A stretch of 34,340 nucleotides of DNA from an uncultured Coriobacteriaceae bacterium (GTDB lineage Bacteria > Actinomycetota > Coriobacteriia > Coriobacteriales > Atopobiaceae), in the NCBI GenBank assembly GCA_902779675.1, contig CACZCK010000026.1, forward strand, positions 1 to 34,340. Reading direction: 5' to 3'. Every line of letters begins with the position of its first letter. The first letter of the stretch is position 1. Below the pieces are notes generated by a model. The model saw only the letters and a list, made by a program, of their open reading frames with translations, ran no database searches and had not been told where the DNA came from. Shown here piece after piece: positions 25,114 to 33,905 of the stretch. Both the position numbers and the translations under genes were made by a program.

Positions 25114-25145
25114 GGGCTCCCCCCGTCATGTGGCGGAGGGAGCCC
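25114..25145. terminator. Bidirectional terminator between copy-1 dipeptidase and the ABC transporter
   Basis: GGGCTCCC (25114-25121) pairs with GGGAGCCC (25138-25145), with an inner CCG/CGG. It lies between convergent genes; the T-tract is weak. Confidence 0.65.
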
Positions 25146-25175
25146 TATTGGTTTCGTTGGGTCATGGATGAGCGG

Positions 25176-27830
25176 CTAGCGCCTGGTGGCCCTCCACAGA
25201 GCCAGGTGGCTGCCGAGCGTGCAGATGACACTCATCACGGCCATGATGCCCCACGCGCGCAGAAGGTGCCTGGTGGAGTGCTCGAACATGCCTCCATCGA
25301 GGTCCTGCGGGTCGTGTTCGAGCATCTCGGCGTCGATCACCTTGGTCTGCTCGTCGATATGGGCCGTGTAACTGTCGATGGTCTCGGTGCGTGCCTCGAT
25401 GTCGTAGGGGCCAAAGTCCGTCTGTACCTGGGTCGCGGGTACCTCTACCTCCAGGTCATGGATCTCCTTGTCCTGCGCGGGGATGGTGATCTCTCGGCCA
25501 TACATGGCGAGGTCCTTTGCGTCGAGGTCGAGCGTGGTACCCAGGGCCTCCATGCCCCAGCGGCAGTTGACGGCATAGGATGCGCGCTCGGAGATGCTAC
25601 CCGGGTCGAGCTTGAAGACCACGCCCGCGAACAGGATCTGGGGCATGATGAGCAGCGGCGCCATGGCGATGGCACGGTCCGGGTTGTCGAAGAGCGCCGA
25701 GACGAGCAGGCCCAGGCACATGGCCGAGATCGTGAGCAGCGTGGTGGTGACCATCATCTCGAGTGGCCCGGACGACAGCAGGCATCCGTCTGTAAGCGTT
25801 CCGCCGGCTTTGCCGACGTGGTCGCACACGGCGAGGAACGTGGCGCAGAGCATGGCCGCCTGCAGGACGCACAGGCCACCGAGCACGACGACCTTGGACG
25901 CGACGTAGGCTCCGAGGCGCACACCACCGCCGTACTCGCGCAAGAAGATGTCGCGCTCCTTGCAGACCTCCTGGATCGAGTCGAACACGCCGAGCCAGAA
26001 GGCCGCGCACGAGAGCGCGAACATGCACGACTTGCCCCGCTCGTAGATCGCGAAGCAGTCCTTGCTGGCCACGAGCGCAATGACCGCGGCTAGCAGTGGT
26101 CCCTGTGCGAGCAGGAGCAGCAGGCGCGAGCGGTCGTTGAGGATGAGGCGCAGGTAGCGCCCCGAGAGCGTGAAGAACTGGCTCACCTTGCTGGGGAGCC
26201 TTCGGCTGCGGCCAGCCTTCTCGGTGACGGTGGGCAGGGGCTGCAGGCGCTCGCGTGTCTTGGCGAACTGCTGCTGCCAGCGCTCGGGCGCCTCGGAGAT
26301 CTTGTTGTATGCGTCCACGAGGTCGGTGACGCCAAAGAAGCCTGTGGCCTGCTCGGGACGCCCGGCGTAGCAGAGCTTGCCGCCCTGTCCGAGGAAGACG
26401 ACCTGGTCGCACAGGTGCAGGTTGAGCGTGGTGTGCGTGACTAGGATGATGGTGCGGCCGTCGTGCGCCATCGACGAGAGGGTCTGCATCAGGCGCCTCT
26501 CGATGCCCGGGTCGAGGCCCGAGGTCGGTTCGTCGAGGAAGAGCAGGCGCGGGTCGGCGAGCAGCTCCACGGCAATGGAGGCGCGCTTCTTCTGGCCGCC
26601 CGACAGCCGCCCGATGAGGTTGGTGCGCACATGGCCCAGCTCGAGAAGGTCGATGATCTCGTTCACGCGCGCCTCGCGCTCGGCAGCGGTGGAGTCGGGG
26701 GTCATGCGTAGCTTTGCGGCCGAGCGCAGCATGCTCTCGAGCGTCAGGTTGTCGTAGACGATGTCCTGCTGGGGCACGTAGCCGATGGAGGTCTTGAGGT
26801 TGTCGTAGTTGGCGTAGAGGTCGACGCCGTCGATGGTGACGCGCCCCTCGTCGGCGGGCTCCGAGCCGTTGAGCTCGTTGAGCAGGGTCGACTTGCCCGA
26901 GCCCGAGCCGCCTACGATGGCCACGAACTCGCCGCGCTTGATGTGCAGCGCGACGTGATCGGTGGTCACGATGGTGCGGCCCTTGTTCTTGCGGTAACGC
27001 ACCAGCCCCTCGCAGGCCACGTCGACACCCTGTCGCTCCTTGAACAGCAGCAGGCACGCGTCGAGGAAGACCATCCGGGCGTTGCCGAGCGATATCGTGG
27101 AGCCCGAGTTGAGCCGCTCCCAGGCGCCGGGCGTCACGAAGCGCGAGCCGACCTGCGTGCCGTTGGAGCTCCTGAGGTCGCAGATTGTCCAGGCGCCGTC
27201 GGGCGTGCGGGCGATGCGAGCGTGGTGTGCCGAGACGGTGGGGTTGGCTATGACCAGGCCGTTGTCGGCGAAGCGGCCGATATCGAGCTGGTCGATGCCG
27301 GCAAGCGACACGCTCTCCCAGCGCATGTCGGCGTCACCAACGAGGATGACGGTGCGCGGGCGGCCGGGCCTAGGGGCTCCCACGGTCACGACGTCGCCCG
27401 AGCTCACGCGGAACATCGACTGGCGCTGCCCGTTGAGGTAGAGGCCGTTCTTGGAGTTGTCGTCACGCAGGTAGCATTGGCCGCCACGCACGAAGATCGT
27501 GGCGTGTCGGCCGGAGACGGTCATGGAGGGAGGGCGTACGTCGACGTCGCAGCCCTCGCGGCCAAACGAGATCTGCGTGTCGCGGGCTAGGTTTACCTCG
27601 CACTTGGCGAGCTGGACGCCACGCTCGAGGAAGGTAAAGGTCAGGGTGCCCCCCGGTACCGTGTCGCGCGAAACGGGGATTCGGCCTCCTCCGCCCTGCA
27701 CGAGGATGGTCTGTGGTCCGGTGTGCGCGCCTGCGGGCGCCGGCACACCGGCTTGCAGGCGACTCGCGCAATAGGGACAAACGATGGCGTCGGAGGGGAC
27801 TCTCCTGCCACAGTTCCGGCATTGGGCCAT
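25176..27830 (-). CDS. Zinc-ribbon/FHA-FHA/ABC ATPase/ABC2 permease fusion (ABCG-like exporter)
   Basis: This is one 884-aa polypeptide. Residues 4-21 form a zinc ribbon (CxxC-x10-CxxC). Two FHA domains follow: about 85-150 (GREGCDVDV, SGRHA) and 183-250 (IGRFADNGL, SAHHARI). An ABC ATPase follows, with Walker A VGGSGSGKST (306-315), signature LSGGQKKRAS (409-418), Walker B LLFLDEPTSGLD and switch THTTLN. The C-terminal half has about six membrane spans. FHA domains bind phosphothreonine, so a Ser/Thr kinase probably regulates it, as for Mycobacterium Rv1747. The ATG at 27830 has GGAGG eight bases upstream; an earlier start adds 18 residues. It is likely an exporter of a lipid-linked or glycan product; substrate unknown. 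Confidence 0.92.
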   Translation of the reverse strand: MAQCRNCGRRVPSDAIVCPYCASRLQAGVPAPAGAHTGPQTILVQGGGGRIPVSRDTVPGGTLTFTFLERGVQLAKCEVNLARDTQISFGREGCDVDVRPPSMTVSGRHATIFVRGGQCYLRDDNSKNGLYLNGQRQSMFRVSSGDVVTVGAPRPGRPRTVILVGDADMRWESVSLAGIDQLDIGRFADNGLVIANPTVSAHHARIARTPDGAWTICDLRSSNGTQVGSRFVTPGAWERLNSGSTISLGNARMVFLDACLLLFKERQGVDVACEGLVRYRKNKGRTIVTTDHVALHIKRGEFVAIVGGSGSGKSTLLNELNGSEPADEGRVTIDGVDLYANYDNLKTSIGYVPQQDIVYDNLTLESMLRSAAKLRMTPDSTAAEREARVNEIIDLLELGHVRTNLIGRLSGGQKKRASIAVELLADPRLLFLDEPTSGLDPGIERRLMQTLSSMAHDGRTIILVTHTTLNLHLCDQVVFLGQGGKLCYAGRPEQATGFFGVTDLVDAYNKISEAPERWQQQFAKTRERLQPLPTVTEKAGRSRRLPSKVSQFFTLSGRYLRLILNDRSRLLLLLAQGPLLAAVIALVASKDCFAIYERGKSCMFALSCAAFWLGVFDSIQEVCKERDIFLREYGGGVRLGAYVASKVVVLGGLCVLQAAMLCATFLAVCDHVGKAGGTLTDGCLLSSGPLEMMVTTTLLTISAMCLGLLVSALFDNPDRAIAMAPLLIMPQILFAGVVFKLDPGSISERASYAVNCRWGMEALGTTLDLDAKDLAMYGREITIPAQDKEIHDLEVEVPATQVQTDFGPYDIEARTETIDSYTAHIDEQTKVIDAEMLEHDPQDLDGGMFEHSTRHLLRAWGIMAVMSVICTLGSHLALWRATRR

Positions 27831-27900
27831 CGGGGGTACCTCCATGGTCTGGATCACAGGTGGACTAGGGACGTGGCTGCCCATGGGCGGCGGGCATACG

Positions 27901-28572
27901 TTATGAGAGCGGGATGTCGATCCATTCTCTCAGAAAGAGGTCGGCGGCGTCGCGTACATCGTCGGTGAGCTGGGCGGGGTCGCCGGAATGGAGTCCGCAG
28001 GTAGCGAATCCGGCTTCGCGCGCGGCCACGATGCCCGGCACGATGTCCTCGAACACGATGCAGCGTGCGGGCTCCACGCCCACGCGCCGTGCCGCCTCGA
28101 GGTAGATGTCGGGCTGGTCCTTGGCCGTGCCCACGTCGCGTCCGTGCACGCAGGCGTCGAACAGCGATCCCACGTCCACGCGCTGCATGGATTGGATGAG
28201 CTCGGGCTCGTTGGCCGTGGCGAGGGCAGTGCGAATGCCTCTGGCGCGCAGGGCCTCGATGTAGCGGCTCACGCCGGGGCGCAGCTGTACGCGCGTGCGG
28301 TAGAGTGCGTGCGACAGGCGCGTCCACTCCGCGCAGATTTCGTCGGGGTCCTCGTCGAGGCCATAGCGCTCGATGGTGTAGATTGCGCCGCCGGCAAAGC
28401 CCAGCACCGCGAGGGCGCGGGCGTAGTCACGGGTGTACTCGATGCCCCGCGCGCCGAGGAACGTGCGGTCAACCTCCTGCCACAGCCATGCGGTGTCGGC
28501 TATGGTGCCGTCAAAATCGAATATGGCGGCGTCGAAGGAGGGCGGCCAGAGCCGCGGAGGCGTGCATCCCAT
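27901..28572 (-). CDS. HAD-superfamily hydrolase, beta-phosphoglucomutase-like
   Basis: This is a small phosphatase/phosphomutase of HAD subfamily IA, 223 aa. Motif I is AIFDFDGTIADT (nucleophile Asp in DFDG, about residues 17-25). Motif II Thr is in ALATANEPEL. Motif III Lys is in GTAKDQPDIYLEAARRV, followed by motif IV VFEDIVPGIVAAREAG. A helical cap lies between motifs I and II. The ATG at 28572 starts 13 residues before the first motif; the long upstream frame is not supported. It lies just upstream of the FHA transporter on the same strand with a ~70-base gap. The substrate (sugar phosphate or nucleotide) cannot be told. Confidence 0.86.
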   Translation of the reverse strand: MGCTPPRLWPPSFDAAIFDFDGTIADTAWLWQEVDRTFLGARGIEYTRDYARALAVLGFAGGAIYTIERYGLDEDPDEICAEWTRLSHALYRTRVQLRPGVSRYIEALRARGIRTALATANEPELIQSMQRVDVGSLFDACVHGRDVGTAKDQPDIYLEAARRVGVEPARCIVFEDIVPGIVAAREAGFATCGLHSGDPAQLTDDVRDAADLFLREWIDIPLS

Positions 28573-28796
28573 GGGTGAGGCTCCTCTGGTTGTCGGCAAC
28601 CAGTCGAGTCTATCACGCCTGCTAGCCATGGCAATGCCAGACTCGTCACTTTCGCGTGCGGGCGTACGGCCGAAGGTGGGGGACGAGTGGTCACGGGGGC
28701 TCGTCGGCCAGAAGTCGGAGCGGGAGCCCCGTGGGAGTGCTACTCTAGCATCGTATGCAGAAAACAACCGATTTCATGCGAAAGAAGGTAGGCACA

Positions 28797-30209
28797 ATGG
28801 CAGACGAGCAGCTCAAGCGCGAGGCTCACGAGTTCGTGGAGCGCATCTGGGAGGAGGCCGTCAAGGACATCGAGACCCTGGTGGCCATCCGCTCGGTGGA
28901 GGACATGGAGCACGCAGAGCCGGGCAAGCCCTACGGTCCCGCGCCATACGAGGCGCTGCAGACGGCGGTCGACATCGCTGCGCGCATGGGCATGGACGCC
29001 CACAACTGCGACGGTCACATCGGCTATGCCGACATCGCAGGCGCCTCGCCCAAGCAGATTGCGATGATCGGCCACACCGACATCGTGCCCGAGGGCTCCG
29101 GCTGGACCTATGACCCGTTCAAGGTCACGCGCAAGGATGGCTATCTTATCGGCCGCGGCGTCCTCGACGACAAGGGCCCCACGGTCCTCGCGCTCTATGC
29201 GGCCCGGTTCTTTGCCGAGAAGGCCGAGGCCGAGGGCACGCCCAACCCCTACACCATCCGCGTCATCATCGGCAACAACGAGGAGACCGAGATGCGCGAC
29301 GTGGACTGGTACCTCGAGAACTTCGAGCAGCCCGAGTTCCTCTTCACGCCCGACGCGGACTTCCCGCTGATCTGCGGCGAGAAGGGCGGCTACTCCGCCT
29401 ACATCGAGTCGGGCAGGATCTCCGACGTGATCGTCGACTTCGATGGCGGCACGGTGGGCAACGCCGTGGCGGGCGAGGCAACCGCGGTCGTGCGCGCCGA
29501 CGCCGCGTCGCTGCCTGCGGCCGAGCGCATCGACGTGGAGCCGGCGGGGGAGGGCCTGGCCAAGCTCACGGCTCACGGCATCGGCTGCCACGCCTCCACG
29601 CCCGAGGGCTCCATCAACGCCATCGGTCTCATCGTCGAGTACCTGCTGGCCAACGACCTCTGCTCCGAGGCCGAGCGCCGCTTCCTGGAGTTCGAGCACC
29701 TGGTGTTTGCCTCCTATGATGGCTCCACGCTGGGCATCAAGAGCGAGGACCAGCGCCTGGGCGCCCTGACCTGCATCGGCGGTACCATGCGCACCAAGGA
29801 CGGCCAGTTCGTCCAGACCATCGACAGCCGCTACCCCGAGTCGATCACCGGCGAGCAGATCACCGCGACGGTCGGTGCCCTCGCCGAGAAGTACGGCGCC
29901 AAGCTCACCTGCGACCTCGACATGGTCCCCTCGTATCAGTCGCCCGACAGTGCCCCCATCCAGACGCTGGTCGACACCTACAACGAGTTTACGGGCCGCA
30001 ACGAGCAGGCCTACTGCATCGGCGGTGGCACCTACGCGCGTCACTTCAAGTGCTCGGGCGCCTTTGGCCCCAACGACCCGCTCGACCCCATGCCCGAGTG
30101 GGTCGGCGCGGAGCATTCCGCCGATGAGGGCTTCTCCGAGGCACAGTTCAAGCGTGCGCTCGAGATCTACATCGTCTCGCTTGGCCGTCTGATGAAGCTC
30201 GGGTTCTAG
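28797..30209 (+). CDS. M20-family dipeptidase (Sapep/PepV type), copy 2
   Basis: This is a metal-dependent dipeptidase, 470 aa, paralogous to the gene at 23634. The shared core is GHTDIVPEGSGWTYDPF, RGVLDDKGPTVLALYAA, NNEETEM, TPDADFPLICGEKGG and IGGGTYARHFK. The His ligand near the C-terminus is in WVGAEHSADEG. The ATG at 28797 has AAGGTAGG upstream; an in-frame start 14 codons earlier is less likely. The product is probably cytoplasmic. Long matching blocks joined by different lid sequences suggest that the two copies cleave different dipeptides. It is closed by an unusually long hairpin terminator. Confidence 0.93.
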   Translation: MADEQLKREAHEFVERIWEEAVKDIETLVAIRSVEDMEHAEPGKPYGPAPYEALQTAVDIAARMGMDAHNCDGHIGYADIAGASPKQIAMIGHTDIVPEGSGWTYDPFKVTRKDGYLIGRGVLDDKGPTVLALYAARFFAEKAEAEGTPNPYTIRVIIGNNEETEMRDVDWYLENFEQPEFLFTPDADFPLICGEKGGYSAYIESGRISDVIVDFDGGTVGNAVAGEATAVVRADAASLPAAERIDVEPAGEGLAKLTAHGIGCHASTPEGSINAIGLIVEYLLANDLCSEAERRFLEFEHLVFASYDGSTLGIKSEDQRLGALTCIGGTMRTKDGQFVQTIDSRYPESITGEQITATVGALAEKYGAKLTCDLDMVPSYQSPDSAPIQTLVDTYNEFTGRNEQAYCIGGGTYARHFKCSGAFGPNDPLDPMPEWVGAEHSADEGFSEAQFKRALEIYIVSLGRLMKLGF

Positions 30210-30232
30210 CAAACAGGTCGACCTAAACACCT

Positions 30233-30287
30233 AAAAGAACCTCCCTCGCGCGGGCATATTCCCCAAAGCGCGAAGGGAGGTTCTTTT
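30233..30287. terminator. Strong bidirectional terminator after copy-2 dipeptidase
   Basis: AAAAGAACCTCCCT (30233-30246) pairs with AGGGAGGTTCTTTT (30274-30287). Five further pairs, CGCGC/GCGCG, follow after one bulged A. That makes 19 bp with A- and T-tracts at the outside, suiting both the dipeptidase and the convergent TetR gene. Confidence 0.9.
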
Positions 30288-30334
30288 GTATGGAGCCATC
30301 ATCTCTTTGCGTGCGGAGAGCTTTTTTGCTCCCG

Positions 30335-30895
30335 TCAGGCGTGGCGCTTGGTCTGCCAGCCCATGGAGCGCACGTACCAGTGGGCGAGATCCTCTGGTGC
30401 GGCCTCGTAACCTCGCTCGTGCCACCAGCCTATCGCCTGACAGAAGCCGCTGACGACCAGCGTGAGCATCAGGTCCTGGGGCACCCAACTGCTTCGCTCG
30501 GGAAGGCGATCCCCAAAGAACTCCTCGAGAAGTGTGCGGAAGTGGGCGGTGAAGTGTGGCTCGCCCTCGGCGACGAGCTTGCCGCAGATACCGTCGTGGT
30601 TGTCGCGCAGATGACAGAGCAGGTGAGCGAGCATGCCCTCCATCGTAGGGTCCTGGGTGTGGGCGTGCGTGTGGGGGTCGGTTTCGACTCCCTCGAAGAC
30701 GTGCGCGAACATCTCGACGCACATCTGGTCGAGCAGATCGTCCTTGGTGGCGAAGTGTGCGTAGAAGGTGCTGCGCCCGATGTCGGCCCGTTCGATGATC
30801 TGCCCCACGGTGACGCTGGCATAGTGCTCCTCGTTCATGAGCTGCTCGAAGGCATCGAAGATGGCCTTGCGGGTCTTGCGCTGTCTGCGGTCCAT
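30335..30895 (-). CDS. TetR-family transcriptional regulator
   Basis: This is a ligand-responsive repressor, 186 aa. The N-terminal helix-turn-helix is clear: RQRKTRKAIFDAFEQLM, then SVTVGQIIERADIGRSTFYAHF (about residues 24-45), followed by KDDLLDQM. The C-terminal part (about 60-186) is a helical ligand and dimer domain with His-rich HTHAHTQ; it fits the TetR_C subtype used in AcrR-like regulators. GGAGG lies five bases before the ATG at 30895; an upstream in-frame ATG is less likely. A palindromic site 86 bases upstream is its probable operator. The other side of that site holds only a transporter remnant. Confidence 0.9.
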   Translation of the reverse strand: MDRRQRKTRKAIFDAFEQLMNEEHYASVTVGQIIERADIGRSTFYAHFATKDDLLDQMCVEMFAHVFEGVETDPHTHAHTQDPTMEGMLAHLLCHLRDNHDGICGKLVAEGEPHFTAHFRTLLEEFFGDRLPERSSWVPQDLMLTLVVSGFCQAIGWWHERGYEAAPEDLAHWYVRSMGWQTKRHA

Positions 30896-30976
30896 GGAGC
30901 CTCCGTACAGAGTTTGCACTGTGTTCCGTATCGCATGGTGGACGGGAACAGATTCTGGTTTCACCCTCGCACTCAT

Positions 30977-31001
30977 AGTATACCGGACAGTATGTACGGT
31001 A
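30977..31001 (-). promoter_or_regulatory. Probable TetR operator and tetR promoter
   Basis: At 30981-31001 the two halves read TACCGnACA and TGTnCGGTA around three bases, with 16 of 18 outer positions symmetric, centred on 30991. The minus-strand -10 box TATACT (30977-30982) touches the edge of this palindrome, so a bound dimer would block tetR transcription. This is the usual autorepression layout of the family. Confidence 0.65.
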
Positions 31002-31049
31002 ACTTTGATGATTGAGACCGAGTGGCAGACAGAAGATCGGTCGGGTATG

Positions 31050-31260
31050 CAAGGCGGCGCTCTACGCCTGAGCTCGCCGTTCGCCTACTATGTGGTGACC
31101 CAGCGGGGTATCGGCGCGTCTCGCACGAGCGCCTACTATGCGGTCGCCCCCTTTGTGGGAGTCCTGCTGCTCTGGGTGCTCTTTGGCGCAGGCCGCACGC
31201 CGGTCTTCCTCGTCGCCTTCGTGCTCATGGCTCTTGGCTCTCGCTGCCCGCCTGACCTCG
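31050..31260 (+). pseudogene. Remnant of a DMT/EamA-family permease
   Basis: A stretch of about 65 codons reads like the late part of an EamA/DMT drug-metabolite transporter: SSPFAYYVVTQRGIGASRTSAYYAVAPFVGVLLLWVLFG, then a further span (VFLVAFVLMALGS). The N-terminal spans are missing, and beyond about 31250 the frame loses resemblance. It starts abruptly after the TetR operator. This fits a decayed or deleted transporter that was probably divergent from tetR and regulated by it. A short ORF with ATG at 31047 exists but has no proper full-length partner. Confidence 0.55.
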
Positions 31261-31311
31261 TGCTCCCGTGCTATGGCATTGCGCGACGGGTTGGCATGCG
31301 GCGATGCTCCC

Positions 31312-32052
31312 TCAGAGGTTCACGTGCACGTGCGGCCGGTCCTCATAGCCATGGAAGTCGCCCATGTAGACAAAGTAGTCGGCGACCTCGTCGGCGAGCG
31401 ACTGGTCGTGGGTGGCGATGACCAGGGTCTTGCCCGCATCCCCGAGCTGTCCCAAAAAGCCGAGCAGCCAGCTGCGCGTGCGGGCATCGAGCCCTGCAAG
31501 CGGCTCATCGAAGCACAGCACGTCGGGGTTCATGGAGAGCACACAGGCAATGGCAACGCGCTTTTTCTCCCCGCCCGAGAGCGCCCAGGGGGCGCGCTTG
31601 CGCAGGTCCTGGATGTCCAGAAGGCCGCAGACGTCGTCGACACGGCGGGTTATCTCGTCTTCGGACAGGCCCATCTGCAGGGGGCCGAAGGCGATCTCGT
31701 CCTCAACGCTCGCGCAAAAGAGCTGGGAGTCGCTGTCTTGGAACACGAATCCCACGCGCTGGTGGAGGCGCTTGGCAAAGGTGGCGTCGCGCATCGTCCG
31801 CTCGCTCACTTCTGCGCCGTCAAAGCGGTAGCTGCCCTGCTGGGCAAAGAGCAGGCCGCAGAGCGCCTTGAGAAGCGTCGACTTTCCCGACCCGTTGTCG
31901 CCCATCAGAACGACGCTGTCGCCGGCGCAGATGCACAGGTCGATGTGGCGCAGCGTGGGGGTGCTCTCGTAGGCGAAGCAGAAGTCGTCGAGCTCGATGA
32001 GCTTGTGGGAGCGCTTGCCCGTCAGACGGTGGAGGTCGTCGCCGTGCGTCAT
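31312..32052 (-). CDS. cbiO: ECF nickel/cobalt transporter ATPase (CbiO/NikO)
   Basis: This is the ATPase of an energy-coupling-factor importer for Co2+ or Ni2+, 246 aa. Walker A GDNGSGKSTLLKAL is near residues 52-65, the CbiO-specific VGFVFQDSDSQLF (Q-loop) near 100-112, signature ALSGGEKKRVAIA near 160-172, Walker B VLCFDEPLAGLD and switch ATHDQSLA. The C-terminus carries several His and Asp (DFHGYEDRPHVHVNL). The start is one base after the cbiQ stop, so it is the last gene of the cbiMQO operon. Metal choice (nickel or cobalt) cannot be decided. Confidence 0.93.
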   Translation of the reverse strand: MTHGDDLHRLTGKRSHKLIELDDFCFAYESTPTLRHIDLCICAGDSVVLMGDNGSGKSTLLKALCGLLFAQQGSYRFDGAEVSERTMRDATFAKRLHQRVGFVFQDSDSQLFCASVEDEIAFGPLQMGLSEDEITRRVDDVCGLLDIQDLRKRAPWALSGGEKKRVAIACVLSMNPDVLCFDEPLAGLDARTRSWLLGFLGQLGDAGKTLVIATHDQSLADEVADYFVYMGDFHGYEDRPHVHVNL

Positions 32053-32053
32053 C

Positions 32054-32872
32054 TCAGATCACCTTCTGCAGGTAGAGGAAGAGGGCAAGGAGCAGGGAGA
32101 GCAGGACGAGGCAGGCGACGTCCGGCCAGCCCGGCCTCATGTCGTGCCGGGCCACCCGATACTCTCCGTCAAAGCCGCGACAGCGCATGGCGTCGTGGGT
32201 ATCTTGGGCGCTGCGCCCAGCCTTGAGTAGCACGACGCCGCCCACCCCGCCCATGCTTGACTGCTTGCGGCGGTTGCGACCGACGCTGCGCAGGCTGAGT
32301 GCGGCGAGCACCTCGCCCGCGGTCTCGCCGAGGCAGACGATGCTGCGCAGTGCGAGGTCGACGGTGAGGATGGCAATGCCTGGGACCCCCATCCTCCGGA
32401 GCAGATGGGTGAGGTCACTGGGAGCCGTGGTCACCGAGACGATGAGCGTGATGGCCACGCACACGAGCGACTTGGTGGCCAGCGAGAGTGCCGACTGGGG
32501 CTGTCCGAGCAGGGTGGCAGGAGCCATGACGAGAAGCGTGAGCCCCGCGGCTGCGCCCGACCCGGCTGCGACGCGCGCGAGGGCGCGCGGCGGGAGAAGA
32601 CTTGCGCGCGCGAGCACGCCGGCGAGCACGAACAGCACAAATAGGTGGTTGCGTGCGAGCGAGGTCAACAGGATGCAGGTAAGCCCGAGGACAACCTTGC
32701 TGCCAGCGGTGGGGGAGAGCCTGCCGCTGTGGCCGTCATCGAGTCGGAACCGGGCAAGCACCGACGTGACGGCAAGGAGGTTGCGCGACACGAAGCTGTC
32801 GCGATCCGCAACCGGCTGGTACCGTTGGGGCGTCTGGAGCCATTCGGGAATGTCGCGTTGATCGGGACGCAT
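32054..32872 (-). CDS. cbiQ: ECF nickel/cobalt transporter T component (CbiQ/NikQ)
   Basis: This is the integral-membrane coupling subunit that links the ATPase to CbiM, 272 aa. There are about five or six spans in residues 55-265. The two conserved cytoplasmic coupling signatures are recognisable, with AALSLRSVGRN near 189-199 and KAGRSAQDTHDAMRCRGFDG near 217-236. The first ~50 residues form a polar N-terminus. It starts six bases after the cbiM stop. Confidence 0.9.
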   Translation of the reverse strand: MRPDQRDIPEWLQTPQRYQPVADRDSFVSRNLLAVTSVLARFRLDDGHSGRLSPTAGSKVVLGLTCILLTSLARNHLFVLFVLAGVLARASLLPPRALARVAAGSGAAAGLTLLVMAPATLLGQPQSALSLATKSLVCVAITLIVSVTTAPSDLTHLLRRMGVPGIAILTVDLALRSIVCLGETAGEVLAALSLRSVGRNRRKQSSMGGVGGVVLLKAGRSAQDTHDAMRCRGFDGEYRVARHDMRPGWPDVACLVLLSLLLALFLYLQKVI

Positions 32873-32878
32873 GCAGTG

Positions 32879-33868
32879 CTAGACGTCGAAGTCGACCGCG
32901 CCCTTTGTGGCTTGAGCGACGAGCCTGAACACGATGACCAGCAGTGCGACGCCGATCATCGCGGAGACCATGTATCCGGCCCACTCGGGAAGGGCTCCCA
33001 CGGAATAGTCGGGCATGAGCGAAGACCACTCCCACCCATCGGCAAGGCCGGAAGGAGCATATCCGACCATCTCAGCGACGTCCTCGGTCGCCCACTCGCC
33101 CCAGGCGTCGCCGGTGGCAAGCAGTCCGAGCGGGCAGGCTGCCACAAGCGCGGCAACGAGGCCGAGCACCGGGGCGAATGACGCCTTGCTCGCGCTGCGG
33201 TCCTCAATGCCAAAGCTCGGTGCGGCGCTGCGCACGAAGGCGAGGATGCCGACGGTGAAGCCCACCTCAGCCAGGCCGGCCACCGTGAGGTGTCCCAGCA
33301 TCATGGCAGGTACGGCAACGGAGACCGGGTAGGGGCAATAGAGCGCCGCCCCGCTCGCGTCGGTGAACAGCAGCGGTTGGATGCCAAACTCGATGGCACA
33401 CAGCAAGGCGGCCGCATTGAGGCCGACATAGGCCCCCACGCCGGCTCCGATCAGCTCGCCGCGCCGCCCTCCCACGCGCTCGCGGATGGCGGAGTAGATG
33501 GAATGGCCGATGAAGGGCAGGACGAAGGCCATGTTCAGGCAGTTTGCCCCAAACGACAGGATGCCTCCGTCACCAAAGAAGACGGCCTGGATGGCAAGTG
33601 CGATGCTGATTGCCAGACAGGCAGGCCATGGGCCGAAGAGTATGGCAATCAGCGTTCCACAGACGGCATGGCCGGTCGTGCCGCCAGGAAGGGGGATGTT
33701 GAACATCATGGCCAGGAAGCTGAAGGCAGCGGCAATCCCGATGAGTGGCACCTTCTCGCGTGGGACCTCGGCGCTCACTCGCTTGGCGGCAATGCGCCAT
33801 ATGGGAAGCATGACGGCATAGGCGACGGCGCAGGTGCTCGGGCTGAGGTAGTTCTCCGGAATGTGCAT
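32879..33868 (-). CDS. cbiM: ECF nickel/cobalt substrate-binding subunit CbiM with C-terminal PDGLE-like (CbiN/NikN) domain
   Basis: This membrane S-component captures Co2+ or Ni2+, 329 aa. It starts MHIPENYLSPSTCAV; the N-terminal Met-His pair is the metal-binding signature, so the ATG at 33868 is well supported over an upstream in-frame start. FNIPLPGGTTGHAVCGTL and FFGDGGILSFGANCLNMA are CbiM motifs. After about residue 235 comes an extra segment with two spans bounding a soluble loop (GDAWGEWATEDVAEMVGY, SSLMPDYSVGALPEWAGY), like the small CbiN/NikN PDGLE subunit fused on. GAGGGGG precedes the ATG. First gene of cbiMQO. Confidence 0.93.
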   Translation of the reverse strand: MHIPENYLSPSTCAVAYAVMLPIWRIAAKRVSAEVPREKVPLIGIAAAFSFLAMMFNIPLPGGTTGHAVCGTLIAILFGPWPACLAISIALAIQAVFFGDGGILSFGANCLNMAFVLPFIGHSIYSAIRERVGGRRGELIGAGVGAYVGLNAAALLCAIEFGIQPLLFTDASGAALYCPYPVSVAVPAMMLGHLTVAGLAEVGFTVGILAFVRSAAPSFGIEDRSASKASFAPVLGLVAALVAACPLGLLATGDAWGEWATEDVAEMVGYAPSGLADGWEWSSLMPDYSVGALPEWAGYMVSAMIGVALLVIVFRLVAQATKGAVDFDV

Positions 33869-33905
33869 GTAAACCCCCTCATGAGTTACAGGACATATCA
33901 AGAGA

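Noticed and set aside
31062..31421. A full small protein gene in the DMT fragment
   Set aside because: The transporter-like part is only the end of a family of ten-span proteins and the frame degenerates afterwards, so a remnant is more likely.
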